From Chloroflexota bacterium (lineage in GTDB: Bacteria > Chloroflexota > Anaerolineae > UBA1429), in assembly GCA_012513725.1 (NCBI GenBank), contig JAAZBQ010000418.1, positions 1 through 5,075 on the forward strand: a stretch of 5,075 nucleotides of DNA, written 5' to 3'. Shown piece by piece: positions 1 to 5,075 of this stretch. The first letter of the stretch is position 1; every line of letters begins with the position of its first letter. The translations under genes and the position numbers were made by a program. Under the pieces are notes generated by a model. It was not told the origin of the DNA. It was given only the letters and a program-made list of their open reading frames with translations, and did no database searches.

Positions 1-413
1 AGGCCGCGCCGCCGATCGCACTCGACGATCACCCCGTACTCTTTGGGGTCCAGGTGATCCGCCGAGGGGACCTCCTCCGGCTCGGTGAGCACGTCGACGG
101 AGATCTCCAGGTTCTCCAGTTCGCCCTCCGTTAGCGGGGCGAAGCGCGGGTCGCGGGTGGCCGCGCTGATGGCGTTGGCGATGATCTCCTCGGCCACGTT
201 GCCGCGCACCGGCTCGATGGTGCCGATGCATCCCCGCAGCTCTCCCTCGCGGTGGAGCGACACGAACACCCCGCGTCGCTCGCCCATCTCCTCAGAGGGG
301 TCCTCTGGCGGCGGCAGGACGCGCCGCTCGCACACATAGGCCGCGATCGTCTCCCGCGCCAACTGCACCAGTGGATGCTCGTCCTTCACGTCATCCCCCT
401 TTCCTGCGTCCAT
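1..413 (-). CDS. AMMECR1-domain protein (AmmeMemoRadiSam protein A-like), 3' end outside window
   Basis: The 137 complete codons in the window read as an AMMECR1 domain. An N-terminal helix (HPLVQLARETI, residues 13-23) is followed by the family signature LRGCIG (59-64), then AISAATRDPRF (81-91), PLT (93-95), ISVDVL (104-109) and LDPKEYGVIV (121-130). The C-terminal part lies beyond base 1. AMMECR1 proteins are conserved from bacteria to man. The biochemical role is unsettled, although Cys62 in the signature is nearly invariant. In many prokaryotes the gene belongs to an AmmeMemoRadiSam set with a MEMO1-like protein and a radical SAM enzyme; those partners are not in this window. ATG at 413 lies 12 bases after the GDPD stop. 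A GTG at 389 is a real alternative: it has a purine-rich stretch (AGGAAAGGGGG) ending 5 bases upstream and would still include the first family helix. Family assignment is firm; start and function are not. Confidence 0.9.
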   Translation of the reverse strand, partial: MDAGKGDDVKDEHPLVQLARETIAAYVCERRVLPPPEDPSEEMGERRGVFVSLHREGELRGCIGTIEPVRGNVAEEIIANAISAATRDPRFAPLTEGELENLEISVDVLTEPEEVPSADHLDPKEYGVIVECDRRRG

Positions 414-425
414 GCTGGCCCCAGG

Positions 426-1175
426 TCACGCCCTGGGCAGCAGGGCGCGCAGGCGCTCCGGGTGGTCGGTGGTGATGGCGTCGACGCCCAGAGCGATCAT
501 GGCCTGCATGTCCGCCGGATCGTTCACGGTCCAGGCGTTGACGGCATAGCCCCGCGCGCGGGCCATCTCTACCATCGCCCCGTGCACGAGGCCCACCCGC
601 GGGTGTAGCGCGGTCAGCCCCAGGAGCCCGAGGTCCAGCGGAAAGACCTGCAGGCTGCTGTAGATCAGGGCGCGAGGCAACGCAGGCGCCAGGCGCTTTA
701 TGCGGAGGAGCGCCGAGGGGTTGAACGAGGAGATCAGGACCTCGCCCTCCATGCGCCGCGCGCGGATCGCCTCCGCCAGTTGTGCCTCGACGCCGAGATC
801 CTCGGGGCCGCTGGTCTTGATCTCGACGTTCACCAGCAACCGCCCCCGGGCCAGGTCCAGCACTTCCCCGGGCGTGGGGATGCGCTCTGCAGCGAACTCG
901 GCGCCGAACCAAGAGCCGGCGTCCAGGCTGCGGAGCGCCTCAAAGGTGGCCTCGGCCACGGGGCCGCTGCCGTTCGTGGTCCGGTCCAGCACCCCGTCGT
1001 GGATCACCACGATCTCGCCCGTCGCACAGGGCTGCACGTCCAGCTCGATGGCGTCGGCCCCCACCTCGATGGCGGTGGCAAAGGCCGCCAGGGTGTTCTC
1101 CGGCGCCAGCCCCCGCGCCCCGCGATGGGCCATCACCAGCGTGCGATCGGTGTAGAACCTGCCGTGCTCGCTCAC
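426..1175 (-). CDS. Glycerophosphodiester phosphodiesterase (GDPD family, UgpQ-like)
   Basis: A complete 249-residue cytoplasmic-type GDPD, the usual length for the single-domain bacterial enzymes; no signal peptide. The family hydrolyses glycerophosphodiesters (deacylated phospholipid head groups) to glycerol-3-phosphate and an alcohol, using a metal in a TIM barrel. Visible motifs in order: HRGARGLAPENT (17-28), GADAIELDV (39-47), HDGVLDRTTNG (59-69), IPTPGEVLD (99-107), VNVEIK (115-120), ISSFNP, NAWTVND and GVDAITTDHPE near the C-terminus. The two catalytic histidines are therefore H17 and H59, and the likely metal ligands are E44, D46 and E118; all are present, so the enzyme should be active. 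The start is GTG, chosen because a near-perfect AGGAGG lies 6 bases upstream (1182-1187). It follows the M23 gene by 43 bases and precedes AMMECR1 by 12, so it is probably in the same operon. Substrate preference cannot be read from the sequence. Confidence 0.95.
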   Translation of the reverse strand: MSEHGRFYTDRTLVMAHRGARGLAPENTLAAFATAIEVGADAIELDVQPCATGEIVVIHDGVLDRTTNGSGPVAEATFEALRSLDAGSWFGAEFAAERIPTPGEVLDLARGRLLVNVEIKTSGPEDLGVEAQLAEAIRARRMEGEVLISSFNPSALLRIKRLAPALPRALIYSSLQVFPLDLGLLGLTALHPRVGLVHGAMVEMARARGYAVNAWTVNDPADMQAMIALGVDAITTDHPERLRALLPRA

Positions 1176-1181
1176 GTGTTC

Positions 1182-1187
1182 CCTCCT
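1182..1187 (-). promoter_or_regulatory. Strong Shine-Dalgarno that fixes the GTG start of the GDPD gene
   Basis: The minus strand reads AGGAGG here, 6 bases before the GTG at 1175. No ATG competes nearby; the next in-frame ATG is residue 15, just before the catalytic HRG motif, and would remove the first barrel strand. Confidence 0.85.
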
Positions 1188-1218
1188 CGGGCGGTGCGAC
1201 CCGTCCTCAAGTGTGACG

Positions 1219-2253
1219 CTAGCGATACTCCTGCTCCGTCCATTCGCTGGGGCTCACCGCCACGCCGCCCACGCGCACCTCCCAGTGGAGGTGCGCTCCG
1301 GTGACCAGCCCGGTGGCGCCGGCCGTGGCGATCTCCTCGCCGGCCGCCACCTCCTGGCCCACCTCGACGCCGATGGTGTCCAGGTGGAAATAGCCAGTGA
1401 ACACTCCTGCGCCGTGATCGAGGATGACGGCGTTGCCGCGTACCTGCAGCGCCTCGGCCAGGACCACCACCCCATTGGCGGCCGCCACCAGGGGCGTGCC
1501 CGTCCACGCGCGCAGGTCGATGCCGGCGTGGTAGGAAGCAAAGCGGTCGCCGTACTGCCTCCGGGTACCGAACGCCGAGGTGACGTACGGCTCGGGCAGC
1601 GGCCAGACAACGGGCCCCTCCCAGCGAATCTCCGGCGCAAAGCCCGCGTACACCTCTGCGACGCGCGCGAACTCGGGCTGCGAGATGCTGGGCTCCAGCA
1701 GCGCGTCGGTCTCCGGCTCAAAGACCAGGTACTCGGTCTCAAACTCGCCCGCCACCACCTGCAGGGCGGTGTCCAGGGCCAACGTCTCGCCGGCGTCCGT
1801 GGCCAGGGTGACGGCCACCGGCAGCCGGTTCAGGCCGGCGATGGCGTCTACGCCGATGAGGGCCATGTGCTCCAGGCCGTCTCGGCTGACAAAGCCCAGG
1901 TCGCGGTCGCCGACCGTGCCGGAGGCAGTGGCCGGCACGTTGCTCGTCACCCGCAGGAGCGCCGTGCCGCCTTGGGCCAACTGGGGCTCCAGGGCGAGTT
2001 CGGCAGCCAGCGGGGGGAGCGTGGGCGTTGGCGTCACGCTCGGGGTGGGCGAGGCCGCGGGCGTCGGCGTGGCGCTCGGCAGGGGCGTAAAGGTCGGGCG
2101 CAGCGTGGCGGTGGGCAGGGGCGTGGCCGTGGGATGCTCCAGCGCGGCGATGCGGGCGCAGCCGGAGGAGGCCAGCACGGCGATCAGGAGGGCGAGCAGC
2201 ACGCGGCCGGGTGCTGCGCAGCGATGCCGGAACGGGGTGTGACAGGGTGACAA
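1219..2253 (-). CDS. M23 family metallopeptidase (LytM/NlpD-type) with lipoprotein-like signal and Thr/Pro linker
   Basis: A complete 344-residue exported protein. Residues 1-31 form a signal sequence with arginines at 9, 11 and 17, a hydrophobic core (18-28), and Cys32 in the context SSGC, which resembles a lipobox but lacks the usual Leu at -3. Residues 41-81 are a Thr/Pro/Ala low-complexity linker, typical of Chloroflexota surface proteins. Residues 83-215 look like a beta-rich Ig-like region. The C-terminal M23 domain (about 220-344) carries TSAFGTRR, the zinc motif HAGID (H242, D246), YFHL (H290) and HLHWE (H321, H323). The catalytic set is complete, so this is probably an active peptidoglycan endopeptidase acting outside the membrane rather than a degenerate NlpD-like activator. 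The start is TTG at 2253 with GGGAG 7 bases upstream; the only later candidate near the signal peptide, GTG at residue 18, would cut off the positively charged n-region. It heads the second cluster under the promoter at 2333-2361. Confidence 0.92.
   Translation of the reverse strand: MSPCHTPFRHRCAAPGRVLLALLIAVLASSGCARIAALEHPTATPLPTATLRPTFTPLPSATPTPAASPTPSVTPTPTLPPLAAELALEPQLAQGGTALLRVTSNVPATASGTVGDRDLGFVSRDGLEHMALIGVDAIAGLNRLPVAVTLATDAGETLALDTALQVVAGEFETEYLVFEPETDALLEPSISQPEFARVAEVYAGFAPEIRWEGPVVWPLPEPYVTSAFGTRRQYGDRFASYHAGIDLRAWTGTPLVAAANGVVVLAEALQVRGNAVILDHGAGVFTGYFHLDTIGVEVGQEVAAGEEIATAGATGLVTGAHLHWEVRVGGVAVSPSEWTEQEYR
2011..2133 (-). repeat. Low-complexity DNA encoding the Thr/Pro linker of the M23 peptidase
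   Basis: About 41 codons (residues 41-81 of the peptidase) are built almost wholly from Thr, Pro, Ala, Ser, Leu and Val in an irregular TP/ATP pattern. On the plus strand this appears as recurring GGCGTGGG / GGGCGT units. It probably forms an unstructured spacer between the membrane anchor and the folded domains. Such DNA is prone to length changes by slippage. Confidence 0.75.
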
Positions 2254-2260
2254 GGGGACT

Positions 2261-2265
2261 CTCCC
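2261..2265 (-). promoter_or_regulatory. Ribosome binding site supporting the TTG start of the M23 gene
   Basis: GGGAG on the minus strand ends 7 bases before the TTG at 2253. I see no in-frame ATG or GTG between this point and the promoter, so this site decides the start. Confidence 0.6.
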
Positions 2266-2281
2266 GCTGCGTCTACTGGTC

Positions 2282-2321
2282 GGATCGGTCGGGCGCGCCT
2301 GGGATCATCGGGATCGGTCGG
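2282..2321. repeat. 11-bp direct repeat in the predicted 5' UTR of the M23 operon
   Basis: GGATCGGTCGG occurs exactly at 2282-2292 and again at 2311-2321, 29 bases start to start. The first-transcribed copy (2311-2321) begins about 5 bases after the predicted transcript start, so the pair is placed where a repressor could bind. No dyad symmetry is evident within each copy. It could equally be a chance or slippage-derived duplication in GC-rich DNA. Confidence 0.55.
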
Positions 2322-2332
2322 CGACGGGGGCC

Positions 2333-2361
2333 ATTATAGCACGCGGGTCCTGGTCTGACGA
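2333..2361 (-). promoter_or_regulatory. Extended -10 sigma-70-type promoter for the M23-GDPD-AMMECR1 cluster
   Basis: Read on the minus strand, TCGTCA (2361-2356, four of six matches to TTGACA) is followed by 17 bases and a perfect TATAAT (2338-2333) preceded by TGC, giving an extended -10 element TGCTATAAT. In such GC-rich DNA this AT island stands out. A transcript would start near 2326, leaving a leader of about 73 bases to the TTG start at 2253. It lies in the only sizeable gap of the window. A partial palindrome (GGTC-N4-GACC, 2352-2363) covers the -35 element. Confidence 0.72.
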
Positions 2362-2371
2362 CCGGTCCTGC

Positions 2372-2396
2372 CCCTGATGCGCGGAGTGCGTCAGGG
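2372..2396 (-). terminator. Possible weak hairpin over the end of the DUF454 gene
   Basis: CCCTGATGCG (2372-2381) and TGCGTCAGGG (2387-2396) form a stem around a 5-base loop. The first six pairs are perfect. Two further positions are G-U wobbles in plus-strand RNA but A-C mismatches in minus-strand RNA. It overlaps the DUF454 stop codon and no U-tract follows, so it is at best an inefficient terminator or a 3'-end stabilising structure between the two clusters. Confidence 0.3.
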
Positions 2397-2804
2397 CTCA
2401 CCCGGGGGACGTTCCTCGTTGCCGACGCGGGAGGGCCGGTAGGTAGGAAAGGCGGCCAGGTGCACCGTCACCCCCACGGCAATGGCCAGGAGCACGAGGC
2501 GCACCCACCCCTGCGCTACGACCATCCAGGCCGAGTACCCGATGGTGGCCCAGAGAAAGCCCAGCACGAGCACCTTGGTGCGGAGCGGGATGCCGCGACG
2601 GGACCGGTAGTTGCGGATGTACTCTCCCAAGAGGCGGGTGTCAAGCAGCCAGTGGTAGAACCGGGGCGATGATCGCGCATAGAGGGCCGCGGCGAGCAGC
2701 AAAAAGGGGGTGGTCGGGAGCACGGGCAGCACGACCCCCACCGCTCCCAACACCACGCACAGGGTGCCCGCGACCACCAGCGCGTACCGCTTTCCACCGG
2801 CCAT
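2391..2804 (-). CDS. DUF454 (YbaN-type) small inner-membrane protein
   Basis: A 137-residue integral membrane protein matching DUF454, whose best-known member is E. coli YbaN; the molecular function is unknown. The signature is clear: LGAVGVVLPVLPTTPFLLLA (residues 19-38), ARSSPRFYHWLL (43-54), then RLLGEYIRNYRSRRGIPLRTK (57-77). Hydrophobic spans are at about 7-28, 30-42, 77-95 and 99-118, and the tail after residue 120 is polar and proline-rich. The ATG at 2804 is 8 bases after the VanZ-like stop, and its likely ribosome site (AGGG) includes the last bases of that TAG. The frame stays open upstream to 3299, but that stretch has no family resemblance and lies over the VanZ-like gene, so the ATG is preferred. 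Length is normal for the family. Confidence 0.9.
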   Translation of the reverse strand: MAGGKRYALVVAGTLCVVLGAVGVVLPVLPTTPFLLLAAALYARSSPRFYHWLLDTRLLGEYIRNYRSRRGIPLRTKVLVLGFLWATIGYSAWMVVAQGWVRLVLLAIAVGVTVHLAAFPTYRPSRVGNEERPPGEP

Positions 2805-2812
2805 GGGTGACC

Positions 2813-3271
2813 CTAGGATCCGCCGCGTCGTCGGTGGCGGAGGGCCTGTCGCTCGGCGCGCCAGCGCCACACCTCCATCAGGGCGATGCCCAGCGATACC
2901 CCCGCGATGTTGTACAGCACGTCCTCGATGTTGGCGTTGCGGGTCGGCACGTACATCTGCACCCACTCGTCCACGATGGCGTGCACGACGGAGGCCCCGT
3001 AGGCCAGCCAGTAGCCCAGGTGATGGCCAAAGGTGCGCGTCGCCGCCCGCCAGGCCAGCGCGCCGAGGACCACGTGGCTGAGCAGGTGCCCGGCCTGGGC
3101 GATCACGTGGCCCCAGAAGCGATCGTCCGTCGTCTTGAGGTCGGGTCGGGTGTTGATGAAAAAGATCGCCAGGCTGCAGGCCAGCAGCAGGCCCCAGTCG
3201 CGCAGCATCCGGCGCTCCTCGCTGGCCCGGTCGCGGCGTACCGTCGAGCGCATGATCCTCTCGTCGCTCAT
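2813..3271 (-). CDS. VanZ-like family membrane protein
   Basis: A 152-residue protein with four hydrophobic segments (about 26-40, 53-76, 85-101 and 117-135) and the VanZ-family hallmark between the last two: DEWVQ (101-105), VPTRNANIEDVLYNIAG (108-124). VanZ itself gives low-level teicoplanin resistance by an unknown mechanism; most homologues are plain membrane proteins of unknown role, and nothing here implies glycopeptide resistance. The N-terminus is short, charged and cytoplasmic in character; the C-terminus is Arg-rich. The ATG at 3271 overlaps the stop of the PD40 gene as ATGA, with AAGGGG upstream, indicating translational coupling. Two other in-frame ATGs soon follow (residues 7 and 22), so a slightly shorter N-terminus cannot be excluded. 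DUF454 follows 8 bases downstream. Confidence 0.88.
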   Translation of the reverse strand: MSDERIMRSTVRRDRASEERRMLRDWGLLLACSLAIFFINTRPDLKTTDDRFWGHVIAQAGHLLSHVVLGALAWRAATRTFGHHLGYWLAYGASVVHAIVDEWVQMYVPTRNANIEDVLYNIAGVSLGIALMEVWRWRAERQALRHRRRGGS

Positions 3272-4548
3272 GCGTCTGCCCCTTCGACCGATGCTCCATC
3301 GGCAGGTGCCACCAGCTCCGAGAGGTCCGCCAGGTACACCCGGCGAACGCCGTCCGGGCAGGCGTTGAACGCCGCCCACCGAAAGGAGCGATCCCAGGCG
3401 GGGTGGGGATCCACCCGCCACATCCGGCCCGGGCCCTCGTCGTCCGGCAGCGTCCGGATGCGCGCCAGGGTCCTCTCCTCTCCCCTCTGGAGGTCGATGA
3501 GGCGCAGGGGGGTGGTGCCGTCGCCGTAGGCCAGGGGTTCGTGGGTGTAGGCGTCGGTGAGGACGTGGCGGCCGTCGGGGTGCAGGCTGGGGTGCCCGGA
3601 GCCGGGCACGGCCTCGGTCATCGGGCCCAGATCGCTGCCATCGTAGCGGGTGCTGACCAGCAGCATCCCCTCGCCGCGCAGGTTCAGGTTCATGAGCAGT
3701 CGCTCGCCGTCGGGCAGCCAGTTCGGGTGGTGGCCGCCGGGGGCCCACTGGTCCGGCGAGATGGCCACGTGCATCTCCGAGCCGTCGGCTCGCATGGTCA
3801 CCACGGCGCGTCGCTCGGGCCCCTGCCCCCGAGGCTTGGCGCGGACCACGAACATGATGCGGTCGCCTTGGGGGTTCCACTTGGCGTGAAAGCCGTAATA
3901 GTCCAGCGGGTTTCCCTGAGAGCCGGTTCGGGGCAGGCGGCACGCTTCCACGATGCGCTCCAAGGAGGCGAGCAGCCGGCATGCGCCCGTCTCCATGTCG
4001 GTCAGGTACAGGCCATCATCCTCGGGGGCGCCGGTGTTGGCCGGCACGCGATCCTCCGGCACGACGACGCCATAGCCGGCCTGCGCCCGGGCGATGCGCA
4101 CCAAGTCGGGGCTCAGCGCCTGCCGACCGTCGGGGGAGAGCATGTAGACGGGTCCCCGCAGCCGGCGGCGAACGCCCGTGGCCGGATCCAGCACCACGGC
4201 GTACGGCCGCCAGGTGGTCGTGTCCAGGTCGTTGTACACCAGCGCCCGGTCGTCGGCGCCCCACTGCACGCCGGCGCCGAGCTGCGTATCCCACCCACGG
4301 GTTTCGGCGACGACGTGCTCCGCGCCGGTCACCAGGTCCACGACGAGCACCTCCGCCGGGTCGCCGGGGGTCGGTGGGCGCCCCTCGTAGGGCAGGCGGG
4401 TGAGGCCGATGTAGCGCCCGGACGGGCTTACCGGCGAGGTATCAAAGAACCGGTGGGTGGTCGGCCCACCCTCGGGCGACACGCACCAGACGGGCACGGC
4501 GGGGTCGTGGGCCAGGTAGCGCGGAAAACGCGCCGAGAGGTCGAGCAT
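3268..4548 (-). CDS. PD40/TolB-like seven-bladed beta-propeller, oligogalacturonate-lyase-like
   Basis: A complete 426-residue protein without signal peptide or membrane segment, so probably cytoplasmic. It shows about seven PD40-type blades, each with an SPDGR-like turn and an outer-strand VxDLxTG element: SPSGRYIGL (41-49), WGADDRALVYND (96-107), LSPDGRQAL (137-145), WNPQGDRIMF (224-233), WLPDGERLLMN (277-287), LHPDGRHVLTD (322-332) and WDRSFRWAAFN (385-395). Blades 4-7 begin with a histidine: H221 (FHAKW), H273/H274 (GGHHPNW), H319 (GHPSL) and H382 (DPHPAW). This pattern recalls oligogalacturonate lyases, in which histidines in the propeller bind a metal, and the wider group of PD40 proteins found beside carbohydrate genes. 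Enzyme activity here is not proven. GAGGAG lies 9 bases before the ATG. It follows the GH43-like gene by 18 bases and overlaps the VanZ-like gene by 4, which suggests one transcript. Confidence 0.82.
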   Translation of the reverse strand: MLDLSARFPRYLAHDPAVPVWCVSPEGGPTTHRFFDTSPVSPSGRYIGLTRLPYEGRPPTPGDPAEVLVVDLVTGAEHVVAETRGWDTQLGAGVQWGADDRALVYNDLDTTTWRPYAVVLDPATGVRRRLRGPVYMLSPDGRQALSPDLVRIARAQAGYGVVVPEDRVPANTGAPEDDGLYLTDMETGACRLLASLERIVEACRLPRTGSQGNPLDYYGFHAKWNPQGDRIMFVVRAKPRGQGPERRAVVTMRADGSEMHVAISPDQWAPGGHHPNWLPDGERLLMNLNLRGEGMLLVSTRYDGSDLGPMTEAVPGSGHPSLHPDGRHVLTDAYTHEPLAYGDGTTPLRLIDLQRGEERTLARIRTLPDDEGPGRMWRVDPHPAWDRSFRWAAFNACPDGVRRVYLADLSELVAPADGASVEGADA

Positions 4549-4566
4549 GGTGAGCGTCTCCTCGTG

Positions 4567-5075
4567 CTAGTCGAACGTCAGCCGGGCGACGTCCACCCAG
4601 CCCTCGTCGGCGAGCCCGCCGGGGCCCGCGTGGGGCGGGCCGCTGACCCGCGCGATGTACCAATGGTCGCCCGAGCGGACGATCTCTGGGGCGTGGCAGT
4701 CGGGGATCTGGGCGCACCAGGCGCGCTCGCCGGAGGGAAAACGCTCGGGCGTTTCCGCCCAGTACACGGTGGTGGCGCGCCGGTCGTCCAGCAGGCGGTG
4801 GCGGCAGAACAGGTACCAGCCGTCCCCCTCTGGAACGAGGTAGGGCGACTCCAGGTACGAGTGCTCGGCCGGCCGGGCCGTGTCCGCGTGAAGGACCTCG
4901 GGCGCGCTCCAGACACTCAGGTCCGCGGAACGCCGGGCGAGGATGGCGCTGCGCGGCACGCCGTCGACGATCTCTGACTGGCAGTAGATCATCCGGTACT
5001 CGCCATCGACCTCGACGATGCACACGTCCCGGGCGTCGCGCCGCGCGAACACCACCTCCCCTAGCCCCTTCCATG
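4567..5075 (-). CDS. GH43/GH32-like five-bladed propeller glycosidase, C-terminal part (5' end outside window)
   Basis: About 168 residues up to the TAG at 4567 are visible. The frame is open to the window edge, and the bases before the first possible GTG (5055) already encode a family-like WKGLGEVVFARRDARD stretch, so the true start lies upstream. Using the first complete codon as residue 1, the signs of the GH43/GH32/GH130 propeller fold are ARDVCIVEVDGEYRMIY (14-30, with D16 in the usual ARDP position), LESPYLVPEGDGWYLFCRH (74-92, with E75 placed like the general acid of the E-G/S-P motif) and HAPEIVRSGDHWYIAR. Such enzymes cleave arabinosides, xylosides or fructosides, or bind them; the substrate cannot be told. 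The first blade, which would hold the catalytic base, is missing from the window. No evidence of secretion is visible, though the N-terminus is unseen. The PD40 gene starts 18 bases downstream. Confidence 0.78.
   Translation of the reverse strand, partial: WKGLGEVVFARRDARDVCIVEVDGEYRMIYCQSEIVDGVPRSAILARRSADLSVWSAPEVLHADTARPAEHSYLESPYLVPEGDGWYLFCRHRLLDDRRATTVYWAETPERFPSGERAWCAQIPDCHAPEIVRSGDHWYIARVSGPPHAGPGGLADEGWVDVARLTFD

Noticed and set aside
1213..2250. A 345-codon open frame on the plus strand opposite the M23 gene
   Set aside because: The minus-strand frame has a complete M23 catalytic set and a signal peptide. The antisense product is Gly/Arg/Gln-rich low complexity, with no ribosome site or motif.
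2254..2390. tRNA, small RNA or riboswitch in the 137-base gap
   Set aside because: No cloverleaf or known riboswitch core could be made out. The gap is explained by a promoter, a short leader and a weak hairpin.
2813..3271. Glycopeptide (vancomycin/teicoplanin) resistance determinant
   Set aside because: Only the VanZ-like membrane family is present. There is no VanA/B ligase, VanH, VanX or VanRS gene, and VanZ-like proteins are widespread in bacteria without resistance.
2391..3299. Possible N-terminal extension of DUF454 across the VanZ-like gene
   Set aside because: The extension shows no family similarity. The DUF454 homology begins right at the ATG at 2804, which is spaced normally after the VanZ-like stop.
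2668..3529. Plus-strand open frames opposite the DUF454, VanZ-like and PD40 genes
   Set aside because: They are Arg/Pro/Ala-rich compositional shadows without motifs or initiation signals.
2813..3982. Possible long fusion of an N-terminal region to the VanZ-like protein in one open frame
   Set aside because: The upstream 237 codons overlap the PD40 gene in another frame, are Arg/Pro/Gly-rich and motif-free. The VanZ-like gene has its own ATG with ATGA overlap and a ribosome site.
3403..4977. A 524-codon open frame on the plus strand
   Set aside because: It lies antisense to two genes with clear domain motifs. Its translation is rich in Gly, Val, Arg, His and Ala without recognisable motifs, as expected of a GC-rich shadow frame.

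Overview
This is a GC-rich bacterial chromosomal window in which every gene I can support lies on the minus strand, so transcription runs from base 5075 toward base 1. A Chloroflexota (Anaerolineae/Thermomicrobia-like) origin is my best guess. It rests on the high GC, the long Thr/Pro-rich linker behind the signal peptide of an M23 peptidase, and the general look of the proteins. It is an inference, not a proof. I see no rRNA, tRNA, CRISPR array, transposase or phage gene.

The window holds two gene clusters. The first to be transcribed (5075 to about 2391) has four tightly packed genes. In order they are the C-terminal part of a GH43/GH32-like five-bladed propeller glycosidase (5' end outside the window), a seven-bladed PD40/TolB-like propeller related to the oligogalacturonate-lyase fold, a VanZ-like membrane protein that overlaps the previous gene by ATGA, and a DUF454 (YbaN-type) membrane protein 8 bases further on. 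A weak hairpin lies over the last stop codon.

A 137-base intergenic gap (2254-2390) follows. It carries a convincing extended -10 promoter on the minus strand and an 11-bp direct repeat near the predicted transcript start. The second cluster (2253 to 1 and beyond) encodes an M23 (LytM/NlpD-type) metallopeptidase with a TTG start, a glycerophosphodiester phosphodiesterase with a strong Shine-Dalgarno and GTG start, and the N-terminal part of an AMMECR1-domain protein that runs off the window.

Functionally, cluster one pairs two soluble, probably cytoplasmic, carbohydrate-type propellers with two small membrane proteins. Cluster two combines envelope remodelling (M23), phospholipid head-group turnover (GDPD) and an AMMECR1 protein that may belong to an AmmeMemoRadiSam set. 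I do not see clear proof of a new system. The points most worth following are the four-histidine set in the PD40 propeller, its translational coupling to the VanZ-like protein, and whatever lies beyond base 1 next to AMMECR1.
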